NCBI RefSeq assembly: GCF_009604375.1
Contig: NZ_WEGH01000001.1
Coordinates: 1,798,001-1,862,000, forward strand
DNA: 64,000 nucleotides
DNA from: Actinomadura macrotermitis
GTDB lineage: Bacteria > Actinomycetota > Actinomycetes > Streptosporangiales > Streptosporangiaceae
Direction: 5' to 3'
Numbering within the stretch: the stretch's first letter is position 1; every line of letters begins with the position of its first letter. The notes under the pieces are model-generated. The model saw only the letters and a list, made by a program, of their open reading frames with translations, did not search any database and was not told the DNA's origin. The translations under genes and the position numbers were made by a program. Positions 8,493-15,524 of this stretch are shown here, piece by piece.

Positions 8493-9434
8493 TCAGCCCT
8501 CCGGCGGCTCGAACGCCTTGGTGCGGGTCAGCCCGGCGGCCCGGCCCTTGGCCGCGATCACCAGTGCCATCTTGCGGGACGCCTCGTCGATCATCTCGTC
8601 GCCGAGCATCGCCGCGCCGCGCCCCTGCACGGCGGTGGCGTGCTCGTAGGCGTCCAGGATCAGCTCGGCGTGGTCGTAGTCGTCCTGCGCCGGGGAGAAC
8701 ACCTCGTTGCCCGCCTCGACCTGCGCGGGGTGCAGCACCCACTTGCCGTCGAAGCCGAGCGCCGCCGACCGCTGCGCGACGCGGCGGAAGGCGTCCACGT
8801 CCCGCACGTTGAAGTAGGGGCCGTCGATCGCCTGCAGGTCGTGTGCGCGCGCCGCCATCAGGATCCGCATGAGGATGTAGTGGTAGGCGTCGCCCTCGGT
8901 GTAGCCGGGCGGCTGCTCCCCCACCACGAGCGTCCTCATGTTGATGGACGCCATGAAGTCGCCGGGCCCGAACACCAGCGTCTCCAGCCGGGGCGACGAC
9001 GCCGCGATCGCGTCGATGTTCACCATGCCGCGGGCGTCCTCGATCTGCGCCTCGATGCCGATCCGGCCGGCCTCGTAGCCCATGGCGCGCTCGATCTGGG
9101 TGAGCAGCCGGTCCAGCCACTGCACGTGCGAGGGGTCCTGCACCTTCGGCAGCATGACGCAGTCCAGGTTGGCGCCGGCGCCCTCCACGACCTCGATCAC
9201 GTCGCGGTAGGCGTAGGGGGTCTCCAGGTCGTTGACCCGCACCACCCGCACCTTGCCGGTCCAGTCGCCCTCGTTCAGCGCCCGCACGACGGCGCCGCGC
9301 GCCTGCTCCTTGGCGGACGGCGCGACGGCGTCCTCCAGGTCCAGGAAGATCTCGTCCGCGGGCAGGCCCTGCGCCTTCTCGATGAAGCGCGGGTTGCTGC
9401 CCGGCACCGCCAGGGTCGTCCGTCGCGATCGCAT
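8493..9434 (-). CDS. HpcH/HpaI aldolase / citrate-lyase-beta-like CoA-ester lyase
   Basis: 313 aa. The family motifs run in order: LAVPGSNPRFIEKA near 9, EIFLDLEDAVAPSAK near 29 with the metal-binding acidic pair, VRVVRVND near 59, CVMLPKVQDP near 89, IGIEAQIEDARG near 123 and LVFGPGDFMASI near 149. This is the CitE/L-malyl-CoA (beta-methylmalyl-CoA) lyase group, which cleaves or forms 3-hydroxyacyl-CoA esters with Mg2+. The long C-terminus HPAQVEAGNEVFSP matches the malyl-CoA lyase branch. The ATG at 9434 is the first in the conserved part. It is divergent from the gene at 9474, with a 39 base gap. Confidence 0.85.
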   Translation of the reverse strand: MRSRRTTLAVPGSNPRFIEKAQGLPADEIFLDLEDAVAPSAKEQARGAVVRALNEGDWTGKVRVVRVNDLETPYAYRDVIEVVEGAGANLDCVMLPKVQDPSHVQWLDRLLTQIERAMGYEAGRIGIEAQIEDARGMVNIDAIAASSPRLETLVFGPGDFMASINMRTLVVGEQPPGYTEGDAYHYILMRILMAARAHDLQAIDGPYFNVRDVDAFRRVAQRSAALGFDGKWVLHPAQVEAGNEVFSPAQDDYDHAELILDAYEHATAVQGRGAAMLGDEMIDEASRKMALVIAAKGRAAGLTRTKAFEPPEG

Positions 9435-9473
9435 GCGCCGGATGTTAGCCGGGTGATGTGAGACGCTGGCGGC

Positions 9474-9989
9474 ATGGGTGAGCTGAACGCGGCACTGGTG
9501 GAGGAGGCGGCCAAGAAGTCCGGGCTGCTCTGGCTGGACCTGCCCGGCCTGCCGCAACCGCGCGCCGCCTGGCACGTGTGGCACGACGGGTCGGCGTACG
9601 TGCTGACCGGCGGCGACGGCGAGCAGCCGCTGCCGGGCCTGCCCGAGGCCGAGCGGGTGACGGTGATCGTGCGCAGCAAGGACAAGGGCGGCCGGCTGAT
9701 CACGTTCGTGGCGGCCTGCGAGCGCGTCGAGCCCGGCACCGAGCGGTGGGACGAGGTGCTGCCCGCCCTCGCCAAGGAGCGGCTGAACGCCCCTACCCAC
9801 GAGGGCCAGATCGAGCGCTGGGCCACCGAGTCCTACGTGGTGCGCCTCACCCCGACCGACGAGATCACCGAGTCGCCCGGCGCCTACACCGGCGGCTACG
9901 CCTCGGTGCGGCCGGTGCCGAGCCCCGCGACGACCGCGGCGCCGCCGCCGAAGATGTTCGGCGGCAAGCGCCGCAAGGTCGACCGCTAG
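9474..9989 (+). CDS. Conserved actinobacterial protein, FMN-binding split-barrel-like
   Basis: 171 aa, soluble. It starts MGELNAALVEEAAKKSGLLWLDLPG, followed by a beta-rich region (AWHVWHDGSAYVLTGGDGEQ, RVTVIVRSKDKGGRLITFVAAC) that reads like the split-barrel of pyridoxamine-5'-phosphate oxidase-like proteins. A basic tail (PPKMFGGKRRKVDR) follows. I do not recognise a named family with certainty and assign no function. It converges on the ECF41 sigma gene, and their TAG stops share one CTAG at 9986-9989. Confidence 0.65.
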   Translation: MGELNAALVEEAAKKSGLLWLDLPGLPQPRAAWHVWHDGSAYVLTGGDGEQPLPGLPEAERVTVIVRSKDKGGRLITFVAACERVEPGTERWDEVLPALAKERLNAPTHEGQIERWATESYVVRLTPTDEITESPGAYTGGYASVRPVPSPATTAAPPPKMFGGKRRKVDR

Positions 9990-10873
9990 ACCGGCAGCAC
10001 CCGGCCGGTGCGGACCGCGCGCAGCTTGTCGGGGTTGGAGACCAGGTGGATCGCGGCGATGCGGCCCGCGTCGTCCACGTCGACCGAGACGGTGATGATG
10101 GGGCCGTCCGGGCCGTCGACGACCAGGGCCGGCTCGCCGTTGACGACGGCGCGCCGGTAGCGCATGTCGGCAGGCTCGACCCCGGCGTAGGGCACCCCGG
10201 TGACGGCCGCGAGGAAGCGCCCGACCTTGTCCGCGCCGTGCACGGTGCGCAGCGCCGCCCGCACCTTGCCGCCGCCGTCGGTCCACAGCGTGACGTCGGG
10301 CGCCAGCACCTCCATCAGGCCGTTGATGTCGCCGCCGAGCGCCGCCTCCAGGAACCGCTCGGAGGCGGCCCGCCGCTCCGCCCGCCCGGTCTCGTACCGG
10401 GGGCGGCGTGCCTGCACGTGCTTGCGGGCGCGGGCGCCGAGCTGGCGGACCGACGCCTCCGACCGGTCCAGCGCCGCGGCGATCTCGGCGTGGGGGAAGC
10501 CGAAGACCTCCTTCAGCACGAACACCGCGCGCTCCAGCGGGCTGAGCGTCTCCAGCACCACCAGCAGCGCCATCGACACCGACTCGGCCAGCTCGGCGTC
10601 CTCGGCGACGTCGGGCGCGGTCAGGATCGGCTCGGGCAGCCACGGGCCCACGTAGGTCTCGCGGCGCACCTGCGCCGACCGCAGCCGGTCCAGCGCCAGG
10701 TTCGTGGCGATCCGCACCAGGTAGGCCTTCGGCTCGGCGACGTCCGCGCGGGCCGCCGCCGCCCAGCGCAGCCAGGTGTCCTGGACGACGTCCTCGGCGT
10801 CGGCCGCGGTGCCGAGGATGCGGTAGGCCACCGCGAACAGCAGCCCGCGGTGCTCCTCGAACGCCTCGCTCAT
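9986..10873 (-). CDS. sigJ: ECF41-family RNA polymerase sigma factor (SigJ-like)
   Basis: 295 aa. Sigma-70 regions 2 and 4 are joined by the linker YVGPWLPEP (74-82) and followed by a SnoaL/NTF2-like C-terminal domain. DGGGK (199-203) and NPDKL (280-284) are the two C-terminal signatures of ECF41. In this group the extension, rather than a separate anti-sigma factor, controls activity. It lies 12 bases downstream of a carboxymuconolactone decarboxylase gene on the same strand, the usual ECF41 partner. A promoter of the ECF41 consensus precedes that gene, so the pair is probably autoregulated. Confidence 0.93.
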   Translation of the reverse strand: MSEAFEEHRGLLFAVAYRILGTAADAEDVVQDTWLRWAAAARADVAEPKAYLVRIATNLALDRLRSAQVRRETYVGPWLPEPILTAPDVAEDAELAESVSMALLVVLETLSPLERAVFVLKEVFGFPHAEIAAALDRSEASVRQLGARARKHVQARRPRYETGRAERRAASERFLEAALGGDINGLMEVLAPDVTLWTDGGGKVRAALRTVHGADKVGRFLAAVTGVPYAGVEPADMRYRRAVVNGEPALVVDGPDGPIITVSVDVDDAGRIAAIHLVSNPDKLRAVRTGRVLPV

Positions 10874-10885
10874 GCCCGGAGCCTT

Positions 10886-11440
10886 TCACGCCCTGGCGGG
10901 GATCTCGCACCGCTCCTTGAAGCCCTGCCCGGTCAGCCCGGCGGCGGCGTTGAACCGCGACCGCAGGTTCTCGACGGCGACCATCATGGTCAGCTCGACG
11001 AGCTGCCTCTCGCTGAGGAACCCGCGCAGCCCCTCGGCCATCTCGTCGGTGACCTGCGGCGGGTCGGCGGTCATCGCCTCGGCGTACTCCATCACCAGCC
11101 GCTCCCGCTCGGTGAACAGCTCGCTGTCGCGCCAGTGCGGCACCGCTTCGAGCTTGGCCAGCGGGATGCCGTGGGTGGTCGCCTCCCAGGTGCCGAAGTC
11201 CACGCACCACGAGCACCCGATCTTGACGGAGGCGACCATCACCGCCAGGTCCTTCAGCCCGTCCGGGAGCGCCTTCCACCGCTTGACCTGCATCTCGAAG
11301 ACGCTGTCGGCGGTGGCGACGCCCAGGTGGTGGCCCATCGCCCGCAGCGGGTCCACCTCCGTGCCGAACATGCGGCGGCTGACCAGCGCGTACAGGCGGT
11401 AGCGCAGGGTGCGGGGCGGGTCCAGGGAGATGCGGGCCAT
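10886..11440 (-). CDS. Carboxymuconolactone decarboxylase / AhpD-like protein
   Basis: 184 aa. An AhpD-like core carries the redox pair in KIGCSWCVDFGTWEA (C-x2-C near residue 76-79) and a helix VKRWKALPDGLKDLAVMVA before it. Members act as peroxidase partners or decarboxylases; the exact substrate is unknown. The ATG at 11440 follows AGGAGC. ECF41 sigma factors typically sit beside a gene of this COE group (carboxymuconolactone decarboxylase, oxidoreductase or epimerase) and transcribe it, and this arrangement fits exactly. Confidence 0.88.
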   Translation of the reverse strand: MARISLDPPRTLRYRLYALVSRRMFGTEVDPLRAMGHHLGVATADSVFEMQVKRWKALPDGLKDLAVMVASVKIGCSWCVDFGTWEATTHGIPLAKLEAVPHWRDSELFTERERLVMEYAEAMTADPPQVTDEMAEGLRGFLSERQLVELTMMVAVENLRSRFNAAAGLTGQGFKERCEIPARA

Positions 11441-11481
11441 GCCGGCTCCTTCGTCTGGTCGGTTCGGCTGTCGACCGTGCA

Positions 11482-11508
11482 GACGAGACGGCGCCCGCGA
11501 ATGTGACA
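11482..11508 (-). promoter_or_regulatory. ECF41-type promoter
   Basis: On the minus strand TGTCACA (11508-11502) is followed after 16 bases by CGTC (11485-11482). These are the -35 and -10 elements I recall for ECF41 sigma factors. The -10 is 41 bases upstream of the decarboxylase start codon. It should drive the decarboxylase-sigJ pair. Confidence 0.8.
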
Positions 11509-11570
11509 TCCCTGGCAAACGACCGGTCTCCCCCCGGATGACCTCCATGATCACGGGTACGCTCTGGCCC

Positions 11571-12848
11571 ATGAGCGCATCTGCGACACGGGTGTTCATC
11601 GCCCGGCTCGCCGGGATCGCGGTGTTCGACCCGGCCGGCGACCAGGTCGGCCGGGTGCGCGACGTCGTGGTGGCGCTGCGGCTCGGCGGCCGGCCGCCGC
11701 GCGTGCTCGGGCTGGTGGTGGAGGTCGGGCCGCGCCGGCCGGTGTTCCTGCCCGTCACCCGGGTCACCGTGATCGAGTCCGACGCGGTGATCTTCGACGG
11801 CCGGCTGAACATGCGCCGGTTCCAGCAGCGCGAGTCCGAGACGCTCGTCATCGCCGAGATGCTCGACCGCACCGTCCGGCTCTGCGAGTCCGGCGACCCG
11901 GTCTCGGTGGTGGACGTGGCGATGGAGCCGACCCGCACCCGCGACTGGCTCATCGGCAAGGTCGCGGTGCGCCGGCACACCGGCCGCGGGCTGCGCCGCC
12001 GCGGCGGCGAGAGCATGATCGTCGACTGGAACGCGGTGGAGGGCTTCTCCGCCGTCGAGCACGGCCAGGGCGCCGCCGGGCTGATCGCCGCGTTCGAGCG
12101 GATGAAGCCCGCCGACCTGGCCGGCATCGTGCACGAGCTGCCCGCCAAGCGCCGCACCGAGGTCGCCGCCGCGCTCGACGACGAGCGCCTCGCCGACGTC
12201 CTGGAGGAGCTGCCCGAGGACGACCAGATCGAGATCCTCGGCAAGCTGGAGGCCGACCGCGCCGCCGACGTGCTGGAGGCGATGGGCCCCGACGACGCCG
12301 CCGACCTGCTCGGCGAGCTGCCCACCGAGCAGCGCGAGCGGCTGCTCACGCTGATGGAGCCGCACGAGGCCGCGCCGCTGCGCCGGCTGCTCACCTACGA
12401 CGACGAGTCCGCCGGCGGCCTGATGACCACCGAGCCGGTCGTGGTGCCGCCCGACGCCACCGTCGCCGAGGCCCTGGCCCGCATCCGCACCCCCGACCTC
12501 AACCCCGCGCTCGCCGCGCAGGTGTACGTGTGCCGGGCGCCGACCGCGACCCCGACCGGCCGCTACCTCGGCACCGTGCACTTCCAGCGGCTGCTGCGCG
12601 AGCCGCCGCCGACGCTGGTCGCCGGGATCGTCGACACCGAGCTGGACCCGCTGCGCCCGACGATGACGCTGGAGGCCGTCGCGACGTTCCTGGCCACCTA
12701 CAACCTGGTCGCGGGCGCGGTCGTCGACGAGAACGGGCACCTGCTCGGCGCCGTCACCATCGACGACGTGCTGGACCACCTGCTGCCCGAGGACTGGCGC
12801 GAGACGGTCATGGAGGCCACCGCCGACGAGGCCGGGGGGACGCGGTGA
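11571..12848 (+). CDS. PRC-barrel / MgtE-N / CBS-pair protein
   Basis: 425 aa. A PRC-barrel-like start (about 5-80 and again near 130-160) is followed by the MgtE N-terminal superhelix (about 165-285, repeats such as LADVLEELPEDDQIEIL and DDAADLLGELP). A CBS pair follows (about 285-415, ending VVDENGHLLGAVTIDDVLDHLLP). It has the Mg2+-sensing cytoplasmic half of MgtE but no membrane channel. That arrangement is found in M. tuberculosis Rv1232c as I recall. It is translationally coupled to the DUF1003 gene (GTGA overlap), so it may sense Mg2+ or nucleotide for that membrane protein. Confidence 0.88.
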   Translation: MSASATRVFIARLAGIAVFDPAGDQVGRVRDVVVALRLGGRPPRVLGLVVEVGPRRPVFLPVTRVTVIESDAVIFDGRLNMRRFQQRESETLVIAEMLDRTVRLCESGDPVSVVDVAMEPTRTRDWLIGKVAVRRHTGRGLRRRGGESMIVDWNAVEGFSAVEHGQGAAGLIAAFERMKPADLAGIVHELPAKRRTEVAAALDDERLADVLEELPEDDQIEILGKLEADRAADVLEAMGPDDAADLLGELPTEQRERLLTLMEPHEAAPLRRLLTYDDESAGGLMTTEPVVVPPDATVAEALARIRTPDLNPALAAQVYVCRAPTATPTGRYLGTVHFQRLLREPPPTLVAGIVDTELDPLRPTMTLEAVATFLATYNLVAGAVVDENGHLLGAVTIDDVLDHLLPEDWRETVMEATADEAGGTR

Positions 12849-13333
12849 GCGACCGCCTGGACCAGCCGCGCGAGCTGCGCCGCACCCTGCTGCCCCGCCC
12901 GCACTACGACCCCGAGTCGTTCGGGCGGCTGTCGGAGCGCATCGCCCGCTTCCTCGGCACCGCCCGCTTCCTGGTCTACATGACCGTGTTCGTGGCGCTG
13001 TGGATCCTGTGGAACCTGGTGGCGCCCGCGCCGCTGCGCTTCGACCCCTACCCGTTCATCTTCCTGACGCTGATGCTGTCGCTGCAGGCGTCCTACGCCG
13101 CCCCGCTGATTCTGCTCGCGCAGAACCGGCAGGACGACCGCGACCGCGTCCAGTACGAGCAGGACCGGGCCCGCAACGAGCGCAGCATCGCCGACACCGA
13201 GTACCTGACCCGCGAGATCGCGGCCCTGCGCCTGGCGCTCAGCGAGGTCGCCACCCGCGACTTCCTGCGCTCGGAGCTCCAGCAGATGGCCAAGGAGCTG
13301 GACGGCAAGGACCAGCTCCGCGAGCAGATCTAG
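12845..13333 (+). CDS. DUF1003 membrane protein
   Basis: 162 aa from a GTG that overlaps the stop of the upstream MgtE_N gene (GTGA). Two membrane segments (FLVYMTVFVALWILWNLVAP near 40-60 and FIFLTLMLSLQASYAAPLIL near 70-90) are followed by the family motif LLAQNRQDDRDR. A long charged, probably coiled-coil tail ends the protein. This is DUF1003, often paired with an MgtE_N/CBS protein; the role is unknown. It converges on the MarR gene with a shared CTAG stop. Confidence 0.88.
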   Translation: MSDRLDQPRELRRTLLPRPHYDPESFGRLSERIARFLGTARFLVYMTVFVALWILWNLVAPAPLRFDPYPFIFLTLMLSLQASYAAPLILLAQNRQDDRDRVQYEQDRARNERSIADTEYLTREIAALRLALSEVATRDFLRSELQQMAKELDGKDQLREQI

Positions 13334-13782
13334 GGCACGCAGGCCGGCTCGTCGGCCAGCTTGTCCAAAATCACACCGAACTGCTCCAGGTCGTCCTGGT
13401 CCAGCCGGCTCAGCAGGTACTCGCGCACCGCCTGCTGGTAGGTGGGGGTCGCCGCGTCCAGCCGGGCCCGCCCCGCGGGCGTCAGCACCGCGAACAGACC
13501 GCGCGCGTCGCTGGCGCACGACGCCCGCGCCACCAGGCCCTCGCGCTGCATCCGGTCGACCAGGCGGGTGAGACCGCTGCGCGACAGCAGCACCCGGTCT
13601 GCCAGGTCGTTCATGCGCAGCTTGCCGTTCGGGGACTCGCCGAGATGCCGCAGCACCTCGTAGGAGCCGAGCGCGAGATCGTGCTCGGCCAGCAGCAGGG
13701 CCTGCAGACGGCGGGAGATCAGCACCTGGGCGCGCAGCAGGGTGCGCCAGACGGCCGGCTCGGCACTGGACGGCGTTGTCAC
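13330..13782 (-). CDS. MarR-family transcriptional regulator
   Basis: 150 aa from a GTG at 13782. It is a winged-helix MarR protein: helices around LGSYEVLRHLGESPNGKLRMNDLADRVLLSRSGLTRLVDRMQREGLV (about 38-86), then the wing ASCASDARGLFAVLTPAGRARL. The effector is unknown. It is divergent from mrp with about 85 bases between the starts, so it may control mrp or only itself. An inactive-looking Cys pair in the wing (RASCASDARG) is a minor oddity rather than a clear redox switch. Confidence 0.88.
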   Translation of the reverse strand: MTTPSSAEPAVWRTLLRAQVLISRRLQALLLAEHDLALGSYEVLRHLGESPNGKLRMNDLADRVLLSRSGLTRLVDRMQREGLVARASCASDARGLFAVLTPAGRARLDAATPTYQQAVREYLLSRLDQDDLEQFGVILDKLADEPACVP

Positions 13783-13866
13783 GTCCCGATGGTACGCCCG
13801 CGCGCGCCCCTGCCCGGGCCGGGTTTGCGCTCCCCGGGTCACGGGTACTCCCCGGGAGTTCATACC

Positions 13867-15018
13867 ATGGGGGGCATGGCCCACCAGTTGACGATCGAGC
13901 AGGTGTCCGCGGCGCTCGCCACGGTCAACGACCCTGAGATCCGCAAGCCCATCACCGAGCTCGACATGGTGAAGAACGTCGAGATCGCGCCGGACGGCGC
14001 GGTGCAGGTCGGCATCTACCTCACGGTGGCCGGCTGCCCGATGAAGGACACCCTGACCAGGAACGTCACCGAGGCCGTGCAGCGGCTGGAGGGCGTCACC
14101 TCCGTCCACGTCGAGCTCGACGTGATGAACGAGGAGCAGCGCAAGGCGCTGCAGACCAAGCTGCGCGGCGGCGAGGCCGTCAAGGAGATCCCCTTCGCCC
14201 GCCCCAACTCCCTCACCAAGGTCTACGCGGTGGCCAGCGGCAAGGGCGGCGTCGGCAAGTCCTCGGTCACGGTGAACCTGGCCGCCGCCCTGGCCGCCCA
14301 GGGCCGCAAGGTCGGCGTCGTGGACGCCGACATCTACGGCCACTCGGTGCCGCGCATGCTCGGCGTGGAGCACCCGCCCACCAAGGTCGAGGACATGATC
14401 TTGCCGCCGACCGCGCACGACGTGAAGGTCATCTCGGTCGGCATGTTCACCGCCGGGAACCAGCCGGTGGTGTGGCGCGGCCCGATGCTGCACCGCGCGC
14501 TGCAGCAGTTCCTCGCCGACGTCTACTGGGGCGACCTGGACATCCTGCTGATGGACCTGCCCCCGGGCACCGGCGACATCGCGATCTCGGTGGCGCAGCT
14601 GCTGCCGTCCGCGGAGATCCTGGTCGTCACCACCCCGCAGCAGGCCGCCGCCGAGGTCGCCGAGCGGGCCGGCGCCATCGCCGCCCAGACGCACCAGCAG
14701 GTCGTCGGCGTGATCGAGAACATGTCCTACCTGACCTGCGAGCACTGCGGCGAGCGCCAGGACATCTTCGGCGCGGGCGGCGGCCAGACCGTCGCCGACG
14801 CCCTCACCCAGACCCTCGGCACCCGCGTCCCGCTGCTCGGCCAGGTCCCGATCGACCCGCGCCTGCGCGAGGGCGGCGACAACGGCAGGCCCCTCGTCCT
14901 CGCCGACCCCGACGCCGAGGCCGCCAAGGAGCTCCGCACCATCGCCGACAAGATCGGCGGGCGTTCCCGCGGCCTGGCGGGCATGTCGCTGGGCATCGCC
15001 CCCAAGGCGAAGTTCTAA
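13867..15018 (+). CDS. mrp: Mrp/NBP35-family Fe-S cluster carrier ATPase
   Basis: 383 aa. A DUF59/MIP18 domain (about 10-95, NDPEIRKPITELDMV and VAGCPMKD) is fused to a deviant-Walker P-loop ATPase (ASGKGGVGKSS, 123-133). Switch residues are in VVDADIYG and LMDLPPGTGD, and the cluster-binding pair is C291-x2-C294 (YLTCEHCGE). It should bind and hand over 4Fe-4S clusters. A GGGAG eight bases before the ATG at 13867 supports this start; the ATG at 13876 is the alternative. The gene is part of the actinobacterial sigE-htrA-tatB-mrp neighbourhood and ends at a strong terminator shared with tatB. Confidence 0.94.
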   Translation: MGGMAHQLTIEQVSAALATVNDPEIRKPITELDMVKNVEIAPDGAVQVGIYLTVAGCPMKDTLTRNVTEAVQRLEGVTSVHVELDVMNEEQRKALQTKLRGGEAVKEIPFARPNSLTKVYAVASGKGGVGKSSVTVNLAAALAAQGRKVGVVDADIYGHSVPRMLGVEHPPTKVEDMILPPTAHDVKVISVGMFTAGNQPVVWRGPMLHRALQQFLADVYWGDLDILLMDLPPGTGDIAISVAQLLPSAEILVVTTPQQAAAEVAERAGAIAAQTHQQVVGVIENMSYLTCEHCGERQDIFGAGGGQTVADALTQTLGTRVPLLGQVPIDPRLREGGDNGRPLVLADPDAEAAKELRTIADKIGGRSRGLAGMSLGIAPKAKF

Positions 15019-15033
15019 GCGGCCGGGCAAGCA

Positions 15034-15069
15034 GAAGGCCCCGCCGGACCGTGGTCCGGCGGGGCCTTC
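15034..15069. terminator. Bidirectional intrinsic terminator between mrp and tatB
   Basis: A perfect 17 bp stem, GAAGGCCCCGCCGGACC with its complement, closes on a 2 base loop. It lies 16 bases after mrp and 11 bases beyond the tatB stop, so it can end both convergent transcripts. Confidence 0.85.
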
Positions 15070-15079
15070 GGCGTTCGGC

Positions 15080-15433
15080 TCAGGTCGCCTCGTTGTCGAA
15101 GGGCGGGCGTTCGCCGTAGTCCAGGCCCGCCCCCGCCGTGGCGTAGGGCTCGTCGTCGAAGATCGCGGCGCCGTTGGCGGTGTGGCCCGGCTCGTCGGGG
15201 TCCTCGAACAGGTGCTTGCGGACGAAGGTCTTGGGGTTGAGGTCCGCGACGTCGAAGTCCTTGAACTCCGGGCCGAGGCCCTCCTGCAGGTCGGCCTTGG
15301 CGCTGTTGGCCATCTGGCGCAGCTGGCGCAGCGCGCGGCCGGCCTGGCCGGCGGCCTGCGGCAGCTTGTCACCGAAGATCACCAGGGCCAGCACGACGAG
15401 CACGGCCATCTCGCCGATTCCGACGTCGAACAA
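15080..15433 (-). CDS. tatB: Sec-independent translocase TatB
   Basis: 117 aa. It has a short N-terminal membrane helix (FDVGIGEMAVLVVLALVIFGDKLP) with the TatA/B Gly-Pro-like hinge, then an amphipathic helix (AAGQAGRALRQLRQMANSAKADLQEGL). A charged tail ends the protein. It forms the substrate receptor of the twin-arginine translocase with TatC, which is not in this window. The start is a TTG at 15433: GGAGG lies five bases upstream and the product then begins MFDVGIGE, as TatB should. Position next to htrA, rseA and sigE matches other actinobacteria. Confidence 0.88.
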   Translation of the reverse strand: MFDVGIGEMAVLVVLALVIFGDKLPQAAGQAGRALRQLRQMANSAKADLQEGLGPEFKDFDVADLNPKTFVRKHLFEDPDEPGHTANGAAIFDDEPYATAGAGLDYGERPPFDNEAT

Positions 15434-15455
15434 CGCGTCCTCCACAAGACCTGCC

Positions 15456-15488
15456 GGGGGACCGGCCCCGTCACGGGTCCGGTCCCCC
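15456..15488 (-). terminator. Strong hairpin between htrA and tatB
   Basis: GGGGGACCGG (15456-15465) pairs with CCGGTCCCCC (15479-15488), extended inward by CCCG/CGGG around a 3 base loop with one mismatch. It lies 36 bases after the htrA stop and just before the tatB ribosome site. It could end the htrA message or attenuate read-through into tatB. No T-tract follows. Confidence 0.5.
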
Positions 15489-15524
15489 CAGCGTATCCCC
15501 AGGCCGGACGGGTCCGGCCCGGGC

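Noticed and set aside
8493-12779. A 1428-codon minus-strand frame
   Set aside because: It is a high-GC read-through. Only 8493-9434 is a gene (CitE-like); the rest lies opposite or out of frame with sigJ, the decarboxylase and MgtE_N genes.
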